Shown: positions 36,875-45,599 of the stretch, piece by piece
Numbering within the stretch: the stretch's first letter is position 1
Layout of the letters: the number at the start of each line of letters is the position of its first letter
Assembly (NCBI GenBank): GCA_040505895.1
Contig: JBEVXU010000007.1
Coordinates: 372,001 to 436,000, forward strand
DNA from: Vondammii sp040505895
GTDB taxonomy: Bacteria > Pseudomonadota > Gammaproteobacteria > Chromatiales > Chromatiaceae
Reading direction: 5' to 3'
DNA length: 64,000 nt
Position numbers and translations under genes: made by a program
The notes under the pieces: model-generated
The model's database searches: none
What the model was told of the DNA's origin: nothing
Seen by the model: only the letters and a program-made list of their open reading frames with translations

Positions 36875-38116
36875 TTACCTGATATTGATTACTGCCTGGG
36901 TTACCTGGTCAGAGGTAGTGATCGCCTTGGCATTCGCCTGGAAGTTGCGTTGTGCCACGATCAACTTCACCAGCTGCGTTGCGATGTCAACATTGGACAA
37001 CTCAAGCGCACCACTCTGGATAGTACCGAAGCTCGAAGTGCCGGCCTCACCCAACTGAGCATCACCCGAATCAAAAGTCTCAGTCCAGTTGTTGCCACCC
37101 TCTTTACCCATACCACTCGGGTTATTAAACTTGGCCAGTACCACCTGACCGAGGGAGGTGGAACGTCCATTGGTGAAACGTGCAAATACCACTCCCGAAT
37201 CATCGACATCGACACCGTTCAAGCGACCGGAGGTATAGCCATTCTGAGAGAGCTCATTGACACCAAACTCACCTGCATACTGGGTGGCAGTGTTAAAATC
37301 AATATCCAGCGACATGGTAGCGGCACCATTAGTGAAGGTGTAGGCGCCAAAGCTGACAATGCCGGCAGTATCGGTTGCATTTGTGCCGCCTGGATCGAGG
37401 GCACCCGCGGAATCAAAGACGATCGTTTCCGGGCCGTCAGCAGTACCACCATCGACACTCACATAAACATCCCACTCATTTGCCGCCTCTTTGTCGAAAT
37501 ACATGGTGGCCGTATGAGCATCACCCAGGGTGTCGTATACGGTGATTGATGAGGCACTGTTGTACATGGTGGCCGTGGGCGCAGCTGCGACAAACGCCAC
37601 TGTTGGGGCGGTATCCGAGGCATTGATGTTGACACCGGCGGTGATACTGGTGGATGCCGAGGGCGCACTGGGCTGAAGATTAAGCTGCAGATCAGTTACG
37701 GTGCCGGTATCAAAATTGGTTGTACCGGTAATCGGCGGATAGGCCTGCAGTCGCTGAGCCGCATGATTTACAATATAGCCGTCACGATCCACACTCAGTG
37801 CACCTGCCCGACTGTAAAATCGGCTACCGGCAGTATCTTCGAGAACGAAGAAGCCCTCACCGTTTACTGCCAGATCAAGGTTATTGGAGGTAAACTCCAC
37901 CGTCCCCTGACTGAACTGCTGAGAGACCCTGGCGACACGGACACCACGTCCTGCGGCCTGGGTACCCAGATCCTGAATCGATGTGGCATAGATATCTGTA
38001 AACTCCGCCCGCGACTCCTTGAAGCCGGTAGTGGCGACGTTGGCAATATTGTTGCCGGTTACGTCTAGTTCTGTTTGGGCTGCTGCGAGCCCACTCAATG
38101 CAACTTGGAACGACAT
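36875..38116 (-). CDS. flgE: Flagellar hook protein
   Basis: FlgE builds the hook. The protein starts SFQVALSGLAAAQTELDVTGNNIANVATTGFKESR and ends with a helix containing LVKLIVAQRNFQANAKAITTSDQV. The middle (about 130-330) is the variable outer hook domain, rich in Thr, Ala and Asp. It has 413 residues, with AAGGAG before the ATG. It lies 18 bases after flgD. Confidence 0.96.
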   Translation of the reverse strand: MSFQVALSGLAAAQTELDVTGNNIANVATTGFKESRAEFTDIYATSIQDLGTQAAGRGVRVARVSQQFSQGTVEFTSNNLDLAVNGEGFFVLEDTAGSRFYSRAGALSVDRDGYIVNHAAQRLQAYPPITGTTNFDTGTVTDLQLNLQPSAPSASTSITAGVNINASDTAPTVAFVAAAPTATMYNSASSITVYDTLGDAHTATMYFDKEAANEWDVYVSVDGGTADGPETIVFDSAGALDPGGTNATDTAGIVSFGAYTFTNGAATMSLDIDFNTATQYAGEFGVNELSQNGYTSGRLNGVDVDDSGVVFARFTNGRSTSLGQVVLAKFNNPSGMGKEGGNNWTETFDSGDAQLGEAGTSSFGTIQSGALELSNVDIATQLVKLIVAQRNFQANAKAITTSDQVTQAVINIR

Positions 38117-38134
38117 GGTTTGCTCCTTTTATCT

Positions 38135-38815
38135 TCAGTTGATCTGTCTTACTTGGTCAAAAGCAACGGGGCCTAGCCCACCGAGGTTCAGGGTGAGCCC
38201 CTGACCCGTACCACCGATGGTGACGCTCTCCACCGGTGCAAACAGCTGGGTCTGAAGAGCCTCTGTACCCTCACTCCCTCCAGCCTCTACCTGAATGTTG
38301 TAATAGCCTGGGCCGGCATAATCACCACTGTCGGTAATGCCATCCCATGAAAACTGCACTGCCCCCCCTTCGTGGTCGCCAATATTAAGCTCTCTCACCA
38401 TCTGGCCCGTGGCATCACTGATGCGAATGACCACATCAGCGCTATGGGCCAATTCAACCTGGCCACGAACAGTGCCACCACTGGTCAGATAACCTGTGTC
38501 GGTAGGTACCAGCACCTCTCTGCCAATAAGACTACCGGCTTGTAGTGCCTGATCCGAGGTCATGCTGGAGGAGAGATCAGCAAAGGATTCATTCAACTTG
38601 TCCAACCCGCTGACCGATGCAAACTGAGACATCTGAGTAAGCATCTGGGTGTTGTCCATCGGTGCTGATGGATCCTGATTTTTCAGTTGAGTAACCATCA
38701 GTTCGAGAAAGGCATCGATGCCCAACTCTGAAGGATCTCTTACTGCTTTCTTCTCTGCGAACGGTGTAACACCAAGACTGGCAAGCAGGTCATCATGTGC
38801 ATTGATTGCGGTCAT
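38135..38815 (-). CDS. flgD: Flagellar hook-cap scaffold protein
   Basis: FlgD caps the growing hook and is lost on completion. Conserved segments are FLELMVTQLKNQDPSAPMDNTQMLTQMSQFASV (near 34-66) and, in the C-terminal FlgD Ig-like domain, FSWDGITDSGDYAGPGYYNIQV. It has 226 residues with an AAGGAGA site before the ATG. Confidence 0.95.
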   Translation of the reverse strand: MTAINAHDDLLASLGVTPFAEKKAVRDPSELGIDAFLELMVTQLKNQDPSAPMDNTQMLTQMSQFASVSGLDKLNESFADLSSSMTSDQALQAGSLIGREVLVPTDTGYLTSGGTVRGQVELAHSADVVIRISDATGQMVRELNIGDHEGGAVQFSWDGITDSGDYAGPGYYNIQVEAGGSEGTEALQTQLFAPVESVTIGGTGQGLTLNLGGLGPVAFDQVRQIN

Positions 38816-38826
38816 TCGAAGTCTCC

Positions 38827-39240
38827 TTATTCACCCATTCTCAGAGTGGCGGACATCAGCTGCTTGGTGGCATTGACCACCTCTACGTTGCTCTGATAGG
38901 TGCGGGAGGCAGAGATCATATTGGCCATCTCTTCCACCACATTAACGTTGGGCCGGAATATATAGCCCTCCTCGTTGGCCATCGGATTATTTGGGGCAAA
39001 CTCCATATTCAATGGTGCCTGACTCTCGACAATACCTTTCACCTGTACGCCGACCGATGGGTCATCCGGGTTTTGCTGATTGAGAATCGCGGCAAACACT
39101 GGATGCCTTGCCCGGTAGGTCCCACCTATACTGCTGCTGATACTGTCAACGTTAGCCAGGTTACTGGAGACCAAGTTGAGCCTCATCGACTGAGCACTCA
39201 TACCGGAAGCGGCAGTATCAAATACTTTGAACATCGACAT
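38827..39240 (-). CDS. flgC: Flagellar proximal rod protein
   Basis: FlgC is a 137-residue rod subunit. The N-terminal block SMFKVFDTAASGMSAQSMRLNLVSSNLANVDS and the C-terminal VVEEMANMISASRTYQSNVEVVNATKQL are the rod-family ends. It begins three bases after the flgB stop, so the pair is tightly coupled. Confidence 0.96.
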   Translation of the reverse strand: MSMFKVFDTAASGMSAQSMRLNLVSSNLANVDSISSSIGGTYRARHPVFAAILNQQNPDDPSVGVQVKGIVESQAPLNMEFAPNNPMANEEGYIFRPNVNVVEEMANMISASRTYQSNVEVVNATKQLMSATLRMGE

Positions 39241-39243
39241 TAT

Positions 39244-39633
39244 TTATTGCCCCTTTATTGCAAGTCTCAGTTTCTTGATGGCACCACTGACAAAGCGCAG
39301 GCTGACCTGATACTCCAGAGCATTCTGGGCAAACGCCGTGTGCTCCAACTGGCTATCCACCGTATTACCATCGAGACTGGATTGATTGGGAACCCGGTAC
39401 TTCAGATGGCTGTCGGGCACCAAGCCCTGATCCAAATTGATATGCCCGCTGTGAGTTGTCTTCATCCGCGTAGGCTGGGGCATCTGCTGAATGAGTACCT
39501 CGCGGAAATCGAAATCCCTCGACTTATAGCCCGGGGTATCCGCATTGGCGATGTTGCCGGCCAGCACCTCCGCCCGACGGGCGTGCAGTTTCAGTGACTG
39601 CTCATGGATGCCGAAGGTCTCATCAAGTTTCAT
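39244..39633 (-). CDS. flgB: Flagellar proximal rod protein
   Basis: FlgB is the rod subunit nearest the MS ring. The signature AEVLAGNIANADTPGYKSRDFDFREVL near residue 20 and the length of 129 residues match. It heads the flgBCDE operon behind a sigma54-like site, and GGAAG lies before the ATG. Confidence 0.95.
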   Translation of the reverse strand: MKLDETFGIHEQSLKLHARRAEVLAGNIANADTPGYKSRDFDFREVLIQQMPQPTRMKTTHSGHINLDQGLVPDSHLKYRVPNQSSLDGNTVDSQLEHTAFAQNALEYQVSLRFVSGAIKKLRLAIKGQ

Positions 39634-39671
39634 CTTCCTGCCTCTGAAAAGGATTTACTCACCCATTCACA

Positions 39672-39689
39672 AAGCAGACTTTATGCCAA
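39672..39689 (-). promoter_or_regulatory. Sigma54-type promoter for flgBCDE
   Basis: On the minus strand TTGGCATAAAGTCTGCT keeps the GG-N10-GC spacing of -24/-12 promoters and lies about 40 bases before the flgB ATG. Control of this operon by RpoN with a FleQ/FlrC-type activator is known in Pseudomonas and Vibrio; no activator gene is in the window. Confidence 0.6.
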
Positions 39690-40122
39690 TGAAATCAGAA
39701 GTGATTCCATGAAGTTACCAAAAAAACCATATCCTATTGTTTTTGTTTATTTTTATCTGGGACCATCTGAGCCTGATGTGGCACCTGAGAGCACAGGAAG
39801 AGATCAAAAAGAGGCCGGAGAAAAACCACCGAAAACTATACACAAAAACGGCTAATATATTGTTTTTACTATATTTTATTAACCTATCACACAAGATATA
39901 AGTGAACTAACGGAAATCACATTCCATTCCACTAATAGAGGGTTTTCGCCTACGAAAACGATTTTCGGGACAACAAGGGCTGAGTGGAGATAAAAGCGGC
40001 AAGAGGACACCGGCTGAGCGGCAACAGGTCTCCGCCCGTACCCATTCATGCACCGGATATTGCCTTATCAGAAATTGATATCAGGGCCCGTGAAAAAAGG
40101 GCCTCCGTCGATAGATATACGA
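39690..40122. other. Non-coding stretch upstream of flgB
   Basis: I see no convincing gene here. A plus-strand frame of about 48 codons from the ATG at 39709 has no recognisable product or ribosome site. Two alternative small hairpins (GTTTTCG...CGAAAAC and CGAAAA...TTTTCG) share bases near 39952-39977. Confidence 0.4.
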
Positions 40123-40298
40123 ATAGTGTTAAGTGGCTATGCACAATAGTCCTGAAGCACTACCTTCATAGAAAAAAGTGTATCTGTAGGAGCGAATTTA
40201 TTCGCGATCAGGCTCCGGGGCATGTTCTTCGCGAACAAGTTCGCTCCTACACCCGGTTCCCGGATTATTGTCCACAGCCATTTAGTGTTAATAGGCCC
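40123..40298. repeat. REP-like palindromic element, copy B, with outer inverted repeats
   Basis: The inner core (40185-40251) begins TGTAGGAGCGAATTTATTCG and ends with its inverted partner AAGTTCGCTCCTACA. Outer arms TGGCTATGCACAATAGTCC (from 40134) and GGATTATTGTCCACAGCCA (to about 40280) are inverted repeats of each other. The right edge touches the cheR stop codon. Parts of the same outer arm appear near the copies at 16865 and 59586, so it is one family of roughly 170-base elements. Confidence 0.8.
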
Positions 40299-41128
40299 TA
40301 GATAACACGGTATACGATGCCGCCCTCACCTTTGATCATTTCAAAACGATCACTGTGAGTGGAAAGAGATTCGGTGGAGCCAAGGAAAAGATAGCCGTTG
40401 GGCTTCAGGGCCGCTGCCATTCTGGAGAGAATCTGTCGCTTTCTATCACTTGAAAAATAGATCAGTACATTACGGCAGAAGATGATGTCGAACTTGCCCA
40501 GCGGCTGGAACTCTTTTAGTAGATTCAACTCTTTAAACCTGACCCGTGCTTTTATCTCCTCACGCACTTTCAGGCAATCCCCCTGAGGTACAAAATAGCG
40601 CCTCTGCTGATCACTGTTAAGACCACGGGTGGCAGCCATGCCGCAATAGGCCCCCCTCTTTGCCTCAGCCAGTGCACCGGGAGAGATATCGGTGGCGACT
40701 ATCTGTGTATCCCGCAGCAGCTCCCTGGGATGGTAAGATTGGTAATCCTGCACCATCATGCTGATGTTGTAGGGCTCCTGCCCTGATGCGCAGGCTGCAG
40801 ACCATATTGATAGATCCTGTTTATTACTCGCCGCATGCTCAGGAAAGAGTCGATTGGTCAGCAGATGGTAGTGGGATATATCGCGAAACCAGAAGGTTTC
40901 GTTAGTGGTCATGGCATCGATGACCTCATTCTTCAGTCCAACCTGGCGCCCCGATTCCAGGTGGTCAAGCAGTTCACCGATAGATCCAATTCCGTAGTGA
41001 CGCATGAGGCCACCAAGCCTGCTTGTGACTAGATACTCTTTTCCGGCTGTCAGCCTGATCCCTGAAGCAGCTTCCAAAAAACACTGGAATGCAGTGAAAT
41101 CCCCATGCGATAAAACTGCTTTATCCAT
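40298..41128 (-). CDS. cheR: Chemotaxis protein methyltransferase CheR
   Basis: CheR methylates glutamates of chemoreceptors using SAM. The protein (276 residues from ATG 41128) has the N-terminal helical CheR domain, then the SAM site IWSAACASGQEPYNISMM (near 120) and FDIIFCRNVLIYF and GYLFLGSTESL in the methyltransferase domain. The ATG has AAGGA six bases upstream. That ribosome site abuts the end of a small transposon-like element (41142-41332). In related genomes cheV normally lies between flgA and cheR; it is absent here. Confidence 0.94.
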   Translation of the reverse strand: MDKAVLSHGDFTAFQCFLEAASGIRLTAGKEYLVTSRLGGLMRHYGIGSIGELLDHLESGRQVGLKNEVIDAMTTNETFWFRDISHYHLLTNRLFPEHAASNKQDLSIWSAACASGQEPYNISMMVQDYQSYHPRELLRDTQIVATDISPGALAEAKRGAYCGMAATRGLNSDQQRRYFVPQGDCLKVREEIKARVRFKELNLLKEFQPLGKFDIIFCRNVLIYFSSDRKRQILSRMAAALKPNGYLFLGSTESLSTHSDRFEMIKGEGGIVYRVI

Positions 41129-41141
41129 CAAAGATCCTTAA

Positions 41142-41332
41142 GGAGGCTCTGAGTAAGTCTGGCCGAATTGAATTGCGCTCAGGAGGCGCAAGATCGCGGC
41201 TAATAGCAGGCTATTAGCAAGATTTTCAACACGAAAGCACAGCTTTCGGTGATGGTATTCAGCGTAGCTAAATTCCTTCGATCGATTTCTACTGAGTGCA
41301 AGGCAATCGGTCATGACTTGTTCAGAACCTCC
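41142..41332. mobile_element. MITE, family 1 copy 1 (191 bases)
   Basis: The ends are inverted repeats: GGAGGCTCTGAGTAAGTC on the left and GACTTGTTCAGAACCTCC on the right, extending with mismatches for about 30 bases. It is flanked on both sides by TTAA, fitting a 4-bp YTAR target duplication as made by IS5-family transposases. It has no open frame, so it would be non-autonomous. It inserted immediately before the cheR ribosome site. Confidence 0.85.
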
Positions 41333-41547
41333 TTAAATACCCCCGCTTCGTCTGCGGCACCGAATGATAACAACAGGTAATCCGCTATTAGCATCAGGTC
41401 CCTTTTGATATTAGCGGTATATCGAAAAAAAACAATGCATTAACACCAATTTCTCCCACATCGCGCAAACACTCCAGCATCCAGTTTCCAGGCAAAAGGC
41501 ACAAATTTTGCATTACCATTACTGAATTAGATAAACAGGATTGAATT
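41333..41547. other. Upstream region of flgA
   Basis: This region holds the sigma54-like site listed separately and no gene. Its A+T content rises towards flgA. Confidence 0.4.
41496..41512 (+). promoter_or_regulatory. Sigma54-type promoter for flgA
   Basis: AAGGCACAAATTTTGCA keeps the GG-N10-GC spacing and the GGCAC and TTGCA blocks of the -24/-12 consensus. It lies about 35 bases before the flgA ATG and would drive flgA and, by readthrough, flgM-flgN. Confidence 0.6.
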
Positions 41548-42282
41548 ATGGCGGCAAGAGCAGCAGGAGCAGCAGGAGCCCGACAGATGGCTAAAGGCCT
41601 TTGGTGGCTTGTGCTGTTCTATGGTGTAGTCCATATGTCAGCCCACGCGGGTGATATTCAAAGTCATAAGAGTATCCGCCAAACGGCTGAGTCTTATGTC
41701 TACACTCAGCTTAGCCACTCCGACGGAAAATTGACGGCAACTGCAGGACAGCTCGATAGAAGACTCAAACTGAATGCCTGCAGCCAACCGCTGGAGGCGT
41801 TCTTCTCCAGCAACCGGCAGAACTCTGCACGAAAAACCGTCGGTATCCGCTGCACCGGTGGCAGTGGCTGGACTATCTACCTGCCGGTCACCACCTCCCT
41901 GATGAGGGAAGTGGTAGTGGCAACCAGAGAGCTGCCGAGAAAGACTCTATTGACCACCAATGATCTCGTCATGGAGCAACGGGACGTAGCGCAACTCAGT
42001 AGCGGCTACTTCGAAGAGACGAGGCTGGCGCTGGGAAAACGGCTGAGACGCACCCTCCACGTAGGCGATGTGATCACACCCTCCCAGCTGACGGCAAGCA
42101 AGACAATCAAACGTGGCAACCGAGTCATCATCCTGGCTAAAGCCGGAAGTATCGAGGTACGAATGAGTGGCAAAGCTTTAAGCGACGGAGCAACAGGTGA
42201 CCGAATCAAAGTGGTCAATGACAACAACAGAAAGCTGGAAGCCACCGTGGTGAAAGCTGGCTTGGTAAGGGTCACCCTATAA
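41548..42282 (+). CDS. flgA: Flagellar P-ring assembly chaperone FlgA
   Basis: FlgA is a periplasmic chaperone for the P-ring protein FlgI. A signal peptide (WWLVLFYGVVHMSAHAG) ends near residue 36. The C-terminal SAF domain has VATRELPRKTLLTTNDLVMEQRDV and KTIKRGNRVIILAKAGSIEVRMSGKALSDGATGDRIKVVN in outline. It has 244 residues. AGGA lies before the ATG. The first codons come from an imperfect GCAGGAGCA repeat coding for an Ala/Gly-rich start. Confidence 0.93.
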   Translation: MAARAAGAAGARQMAKGLWWLVLFYGVVHMSAHAGDIQSHKSIRQTAESYVYTQLSHSDGKLTATAGQLDRRLKLNACSQPLEAFFSSNRQNSARKTVGIRCTGGSGWTIYLPVTTSLMREVVVATRELPRKTLLTTNDLVMEQRDVAQLSSGYFEETRLALGKRLRRTLHVGDVITPSQLTASKTIKRGNRVIILAKAGSIEVRMSGKALSDGATGDRIKVVNDNNRKLEATVVKAGLVRVTL

Positions 42283-42326
42283 GTGTGATCCAGCCCAAAT
42301 TATGGCAGAATTGACACCGAAATGAC

Positions 42327-42354
42327 TAAAGAAATTCACTCTCTCGGTCGCTAA
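42327..42354 (+). promoter_or_regulatory. Sigma28 (FliA)-type promoter for flgM
   Basis: TAAAGAAA is followed after 12 bases by GTCGCTAA, close to the TAAAGTTT-N11-GCCGATAA consensus. Its -10 block matches that of the fliC site in this window. Late flgM expression from such a promoter, in addition to readthrough from flgA, is known in enteric bacteria. Confidence 0.6.
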
Positions 42355-42389
42355 CATGACCGGGAGAAACTTAACAAAAGGGTAAAACA

Positions 42390-42725
42390 ATGAGTGTGGA
42401 AATCAGTGGTCTACCCAGCAGATCGGTAAGCAGTGCCGGTGACGGCAACAAAACACGAGCTGTTGAACAGAACAAATCCAGCAGCTCCGGCGCCCCACAA
42501 CGCACCGAATCCGGTGGCAGCGACAAGGTAAGCCTAACAGATACCGCAACGCGACTGCAGGAACTTGAAAGTCATATCGCATCCCTGCCGGTTGCCGACG
42601 TACAACACGTCTCAGACGTCCAGCGATCTCTCGCCAGTGGAAGTTTCCAGTTTAAACCGGTCGAAGCGGCCAATAACCTTCTCACACAGGAACGTGATTT
42701 CGCCCTTATCAGCGAGCAGGGATAA
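42390..42725 (+). CDS. flgM: Anti-sigma28 factor FlgM
   Basis: FlgM holds FliA inactive until it is exported through the finished hook. The 111-residue protein has a disordered Ser/Gly-rich N-terminal half and the conserved C-terminal part with DKVSLTDTATRLQELE and LASGSFQFKPVEAANNLLTQE. It lies between flgA and flgN, five bases from flgN. Confidence 0.92.
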   Translation: MSVEISGLPSRSVSSAGDGNKTRAVEQNKSSSSGAPQRTESGGSDKVSLTDTATRLQELESHIASLPVADVQHVSDVQRSLASGSFQFKPVEAANNLLTQERDFALISEQG

Positions 42726-42730
42726 ACCGA

Positions 42731-43213
42731 ATGGAGATAACTACCACACAGATCAACCATTTTACCGGCTTGCTGTCGGCGGAACTGCAGTGTGCCGAAA
42801 AACTGCTGACGCTACTGGGGCAAGAGCACCAGGCCCTCACCGGCTCCGATCCAGATCGGATTATCGCCCTCAGTGAGCAGAAACAGTCTCTGGTTGAGCA
42901 GATGCAGCAGCAGCTGGCAAATCGCCAGGGATTTCTTACCCACCTCGGCCTCCCTGGTGACCGTGAAGGCGTGGATACCCTATTGAACGCCCATCCGACA
43001 GTCGACAACGCACTAGCACTGTGGCAACAGCTGATGGAGATAGCAACTCAGCTGAGCAACCAGAACCAAGTAAATGGCGGTATCATCACGCTTGGCCGCC
43101 GCCACGTCAGGCAGACTCTTGGCATCCTAACCGGTCACAACGGCAACAACGACACTTATAGTCCAAAAGGGACGCAGGATGAAGGTGTCTCACGTTCACT
43201 GGCCAAAGCTTAG
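42731..43213 (+). CDS. flgN: Flagellar export chaperone FlgN
   Basis: FlgN escorts FlgK and FlgL to the export gate. The 160-residue helical protein has LLSAELQCAEKLLTLLGQEHQAL near its start and a C-terminal NQNQVNGGIITLGRRHVRQTLGILTG, the usual FlgN end. The stop TAG at 43211-43213 lies in the target-site duplication of the MITE that follows, so the last residues may have been altered by the insertion. Confidence 0.9.
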   Translation: MEITTTQINHFTGLLSAELQCAEKLLTLLGQEHQALTGSDPDRIIALSEQKQSLVEQMQQQLANRQGFLTHLGLPGDREGVDTLLNAHPTVDNALALWQQLMEIATQLSNQNQVNGGIITLGRRHVRQTLGILTGHNGNNDTYSPKGTQDEGVSRSLAKA

Positions 43214-43373
43214 GGAACCTCTGAATGAGTCTGGGCGAGCAGAATTGCGCGATCAAATCTTTCGCTGCAAGGCAAAAATCGCAGGGAATAGCCGGGCTGT
43301 TGCCAAGATTGGTAAGGCAGCAGCGGGAAATTTGGGCCTCAAGCCTACCGGCCATGATTTATTCAGAGGCTCC
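43214..43373. mobile_element. MITE, family 1 copy 3 (160 bases)
   Basis: Ends GGAACCTCTGAATGAGTC and, at the right, TTATTCAGAGGCTCC are inverted repeats matching the copies at 41142 and 56157. The flanks are TTAG and CTAG, a near-perfect YTAR duplication. The interior is shorter and diverged but keeps the CTGCAAGGCAAAAATCGCAG block seen in copy 2 as AAGGCGAAGATCGCAG. It lies between flgN and the PilZ gene. Confidence 0.82.
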
Positions 43374-43395
43374 CTAGCCATCTCACCGACGCCCC

Positions 43396-44151
43396 ATGTT
43401 CGATGCACTTCGCAACCTGCCCCGTAAAGAGGAAGATCAGCTAATCGTTGCTAGCGGGCACTATGTCACGGATTTGGATCAGATCATCCACCTCCTCACC
43501 CAAGCAAGACATACCCGCACACTGCTGACCGCCACCTTTCCCGAAGACCCCCACCGCTACGCCACAGCAGTGCTTGGCGTCTATGAAGAGTACGATCTTC
43601 TGGTACTCGATGAGCTGATTCCCCGTCGCGGCCACGACCAGCTCCTGGAACAGGGCAAGATTGAACTCAGCGGTTTCATGGAAGGAGTTGATCTCCGCTT
43701 CAAAACGGAATTGATAGAGGCCCGGTCACAGGATGGAGTGGCCTTCTATAAGGTAGTGATACCCGATAGGCTCTACTATCTCCAGCGTCGCTCCGACCAC
43801 CGGGTACCACCGGGCATGTCGGGCATGCCGTTTCAGGGTTACCGTGGGAAACAGGCGCAACAGTTGCTGCGCGGCTATCTGTTTGATGTCAGCAGAAACG
43901 GGGTTGGGATTATTCTGCAGGGGGTAGTGACCCTCCGCCCGGGAGAAGTACTTTCCGGATGCACCCTGCCTCTGCCCAATGAAGAGATCATAACCTTCTC
44001 TCTCGAAGTTCGCTTTGTCTCAAAAAACAAAAGGCGCGGCGTTACCCGTCTGGGCGGACGTTTCAAGGAGATGGAGAAAGCCACTCTCAGAAAAATCAGA
44101 AAAATGATCAATAAACTCGAACGAGCTGAAGCCAAACGGCTGCGCGAATAG
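43396..44151 (+). CDS. YcgR/PilZ-type c-di-GMP receptor (flagellar brake)
   Basis: The 251-residue protein has an N-terminal YcgR-like domain (about 20-115) and a PilZ domain with LQRRSDHRVPPG (the RxxxR c-di-GMP motif, near 128) and DVSRNGVGI (the DxSxxG motif, near 172). Such proteins slow the motor when c-di-GMP is high. Position after flgN is usual in several gammaproteobacteria. The ATG is 22 bases from the MITE end and I see no good ribosome site, so the element may have changed its expression. Confidence 0.85.
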   Translation: MFDALRNLPRKEEDQLIVASGHYVTDLDQIIHLLTQARHTRTLLTATFPEDPHRYATAVLGVYEEYDLLVLDELIPRRGHDQLLEQGKIELSGFMEGVDLRFKTELIEARSQDGVAFYKVVIPDRLYYLQRRSDHRVPPGMSGMPFQGYRGKQAQQLLRGYLFDVSRNGVGIILQGVVTLRPGEVLSGCTLPLPNEEIITFSLEVRFVSKNKRRGVTRLGGRFKEMEKATLRKIRKMINKLERAEAKRLRE

Positions 44152-44212
44152 GCAACACAACTGATACAAATTCAGCGAGTAGCCTAGGTTGAGCTTGCGA
44201 AACCCGGGGTCA

Positions 44213-44845
44213 TCATTCACCAAACCCTCCGCTTTGCAGCAAACGATACCGTTCCAAATCACAAGGCCGATCCAGGTCCCACAGTGTCTCCAGCTCACGA
44301 CAGTGCCAACCCCGCTGCCGCAGACGCTCCCTCGTTAATCGAAGCACCTGATCGCCACCCCAGGGAATATCCGTAAACAGTGAGCTGCTGTTTTGCTTCA
44401 AGCCAAGCAGCACATAACCGCCATCTTCCGCCGGACCCATCACCGCGTCGGCATCATCCTCCAGCCAAACGAATGCCTGACTAAGATGATGAGGCTCCAG
44501 CACCGGGCAATCCCCTCCGATGAGGGCCAGACTGTCGGCCACCGCCAGCGTCTCCTCTGCCGCTCTCTCCATCCTCAAACCAAGATCAGCCCCCTGCTGC
44601 AGCCTCAAAGTGATGCCAAAATCCGCTGCCAATGACTGGAACAGCGGATGTGAGGTATCTGGTGAACACCAGCACTCAACGGGAGCCACCTCAGCCAGCA
44701 CCATCTTTTCCACCGTCTGCTTCAACAACCCGACATAGAGGTCGGCAGCCTCCTCTGCGCTCACCGCAGGCAGTAGCCGGGTCTTCACCTTGCCCGCTTC
44801 CGGCGCCTTGGCGAAGAGCGCAATACGTGCATTGGGAAACTGCAT
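44213..44845 (-). CDS. DUF2064 / TIGR04282-type glycosyltransferase-fold protein
   Basis: The protein (210 residues) begins IALFAKAPEAGKVKTRLLP, the hallmark of this CofC-like nucleotidyl/glycosyl transferase family, with GGDCPVLEPHHL near 95 and GPAEDGGYVLLGLK near 120. I start at 44845, where the ATG overlaps the upstream stop (TGATG). It is one of a pair with the next gene, as seen in arsenosugar clusters. The exact substrate is unknown. Confidence 0.85.
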   Translation of the reverse strand: MQFPNARIALFAKAPEAGKVKTRLLPAVSAEEAADLYVGLLKQTVEKMVLAEVAPVECWCSPDTSHPLFQSLAADFGITLRLQQGADLGLRMERAAEETLAVADSLALIGGDCPVLEPHHLSQAFVWLEDDADAVMGPAEDGGYVLLGLKQNSSSLFTDIPWGGDQVLRLTRERLRQRGWHCRELETLWDLDRPCDLERYRLLQSGGFGE

Positions 44846-45522
44846 CAGTGGTAGAGCTTGGCGAGATGGGATGGATCGGCACCCATGGCGTAGGCAAGTC
44901 GCAGCCGCCACATGAGAAAAATGGTTTTAAAGATACCATGCTGTTCCCAGCGTCTACTGGAGGTAATCAAGCGTTGCCGTAGACAGAGAGGGGGAGCGAG
45001 CGCCTTGAGACGCTTACTAAGTGCTATATCTTCCATCAGTGGAATATCGGCAAAACCATCAACGGCTCTAAATAGTTCAGTTTGAACAAATATTCCCTGA
45101 TCTCCGGTAGCTATACCACTTAGCCGTGAACGCAGGTTCATCATAAGCTCCACCACACGCAACAACTTGTGGCTACCGGATAGCTTGACATCAAAACGTC
45201 CCCAAACAAGGGCTGGTGCGAGAGGCAGCTGCTGTAGTGCATCTATCACCCCCACCGAAAGCACCGTGTCTGCATGGAGAAACCAGAGCAAATCACCGTT
45301 CGCTTCGGCTGCACCTGCATTCATCTGCCGGGCACGTCCTCTAGCGGTGACTATCAGCTGATCAACCAAGGGAATGACAAGATCACAGCTGCTATCCGAG
45401 CTGCCGCCATCCACCAGAATTACCTCATGTCCCAATTTACGCAACGGCTGAAGGGAGCGCAGCAGCGGTACCACCCCCTGCCCTTCGTTGAGGCAGGGAA
45501 TCACCAGTGATATTCGCATCAT
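44845..45522 (-). CDS. Family 2 glycosyltransferase, TIGR04283 type
   Basis: The protein (about 225 residues) has the GT-A start ISLVIPCLNEGQGVVPLL, the DGGSSD nucleotide-binding block, and LWFLHADT with the metal-binding HAD triad. A second block, ATGDQGIFVQTELF, follows near 150. The start is one of two adjacent ATGs. It is coupled to the DUF2064 gene downstream. In several bacteria this pair accompanies ArsS, which lies just upstream here. Confidence 0.85.
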   Translation of the reverse strand: MMRISLVIPCLNEGQGVVPLLRSLQPLRKLGHEVILVDGGSSDSSCDLVIPLVDQLIVTARGRARQMNAGAAEANGDLLWFLHADTVLSVGVIDALQQLPLAPALVWGRFDVKLSGSHKLLRVVELMMNLRSRLSGIATGDQGIFVQTELFRAVDGFADIPLMEDIALSKRLKALAPPLCLRQRLITSSRRWEQHGIFKTIFLMWRLRLAYAMGADPSHLAKLYH

Positions 45523-45599
45523 CTGCACTGCCGCCTATACGCTAAGAAATCAGAAAATTGCATTTTCGTTAACTAGTCTCTGTCCAGAAATAGCACTTA

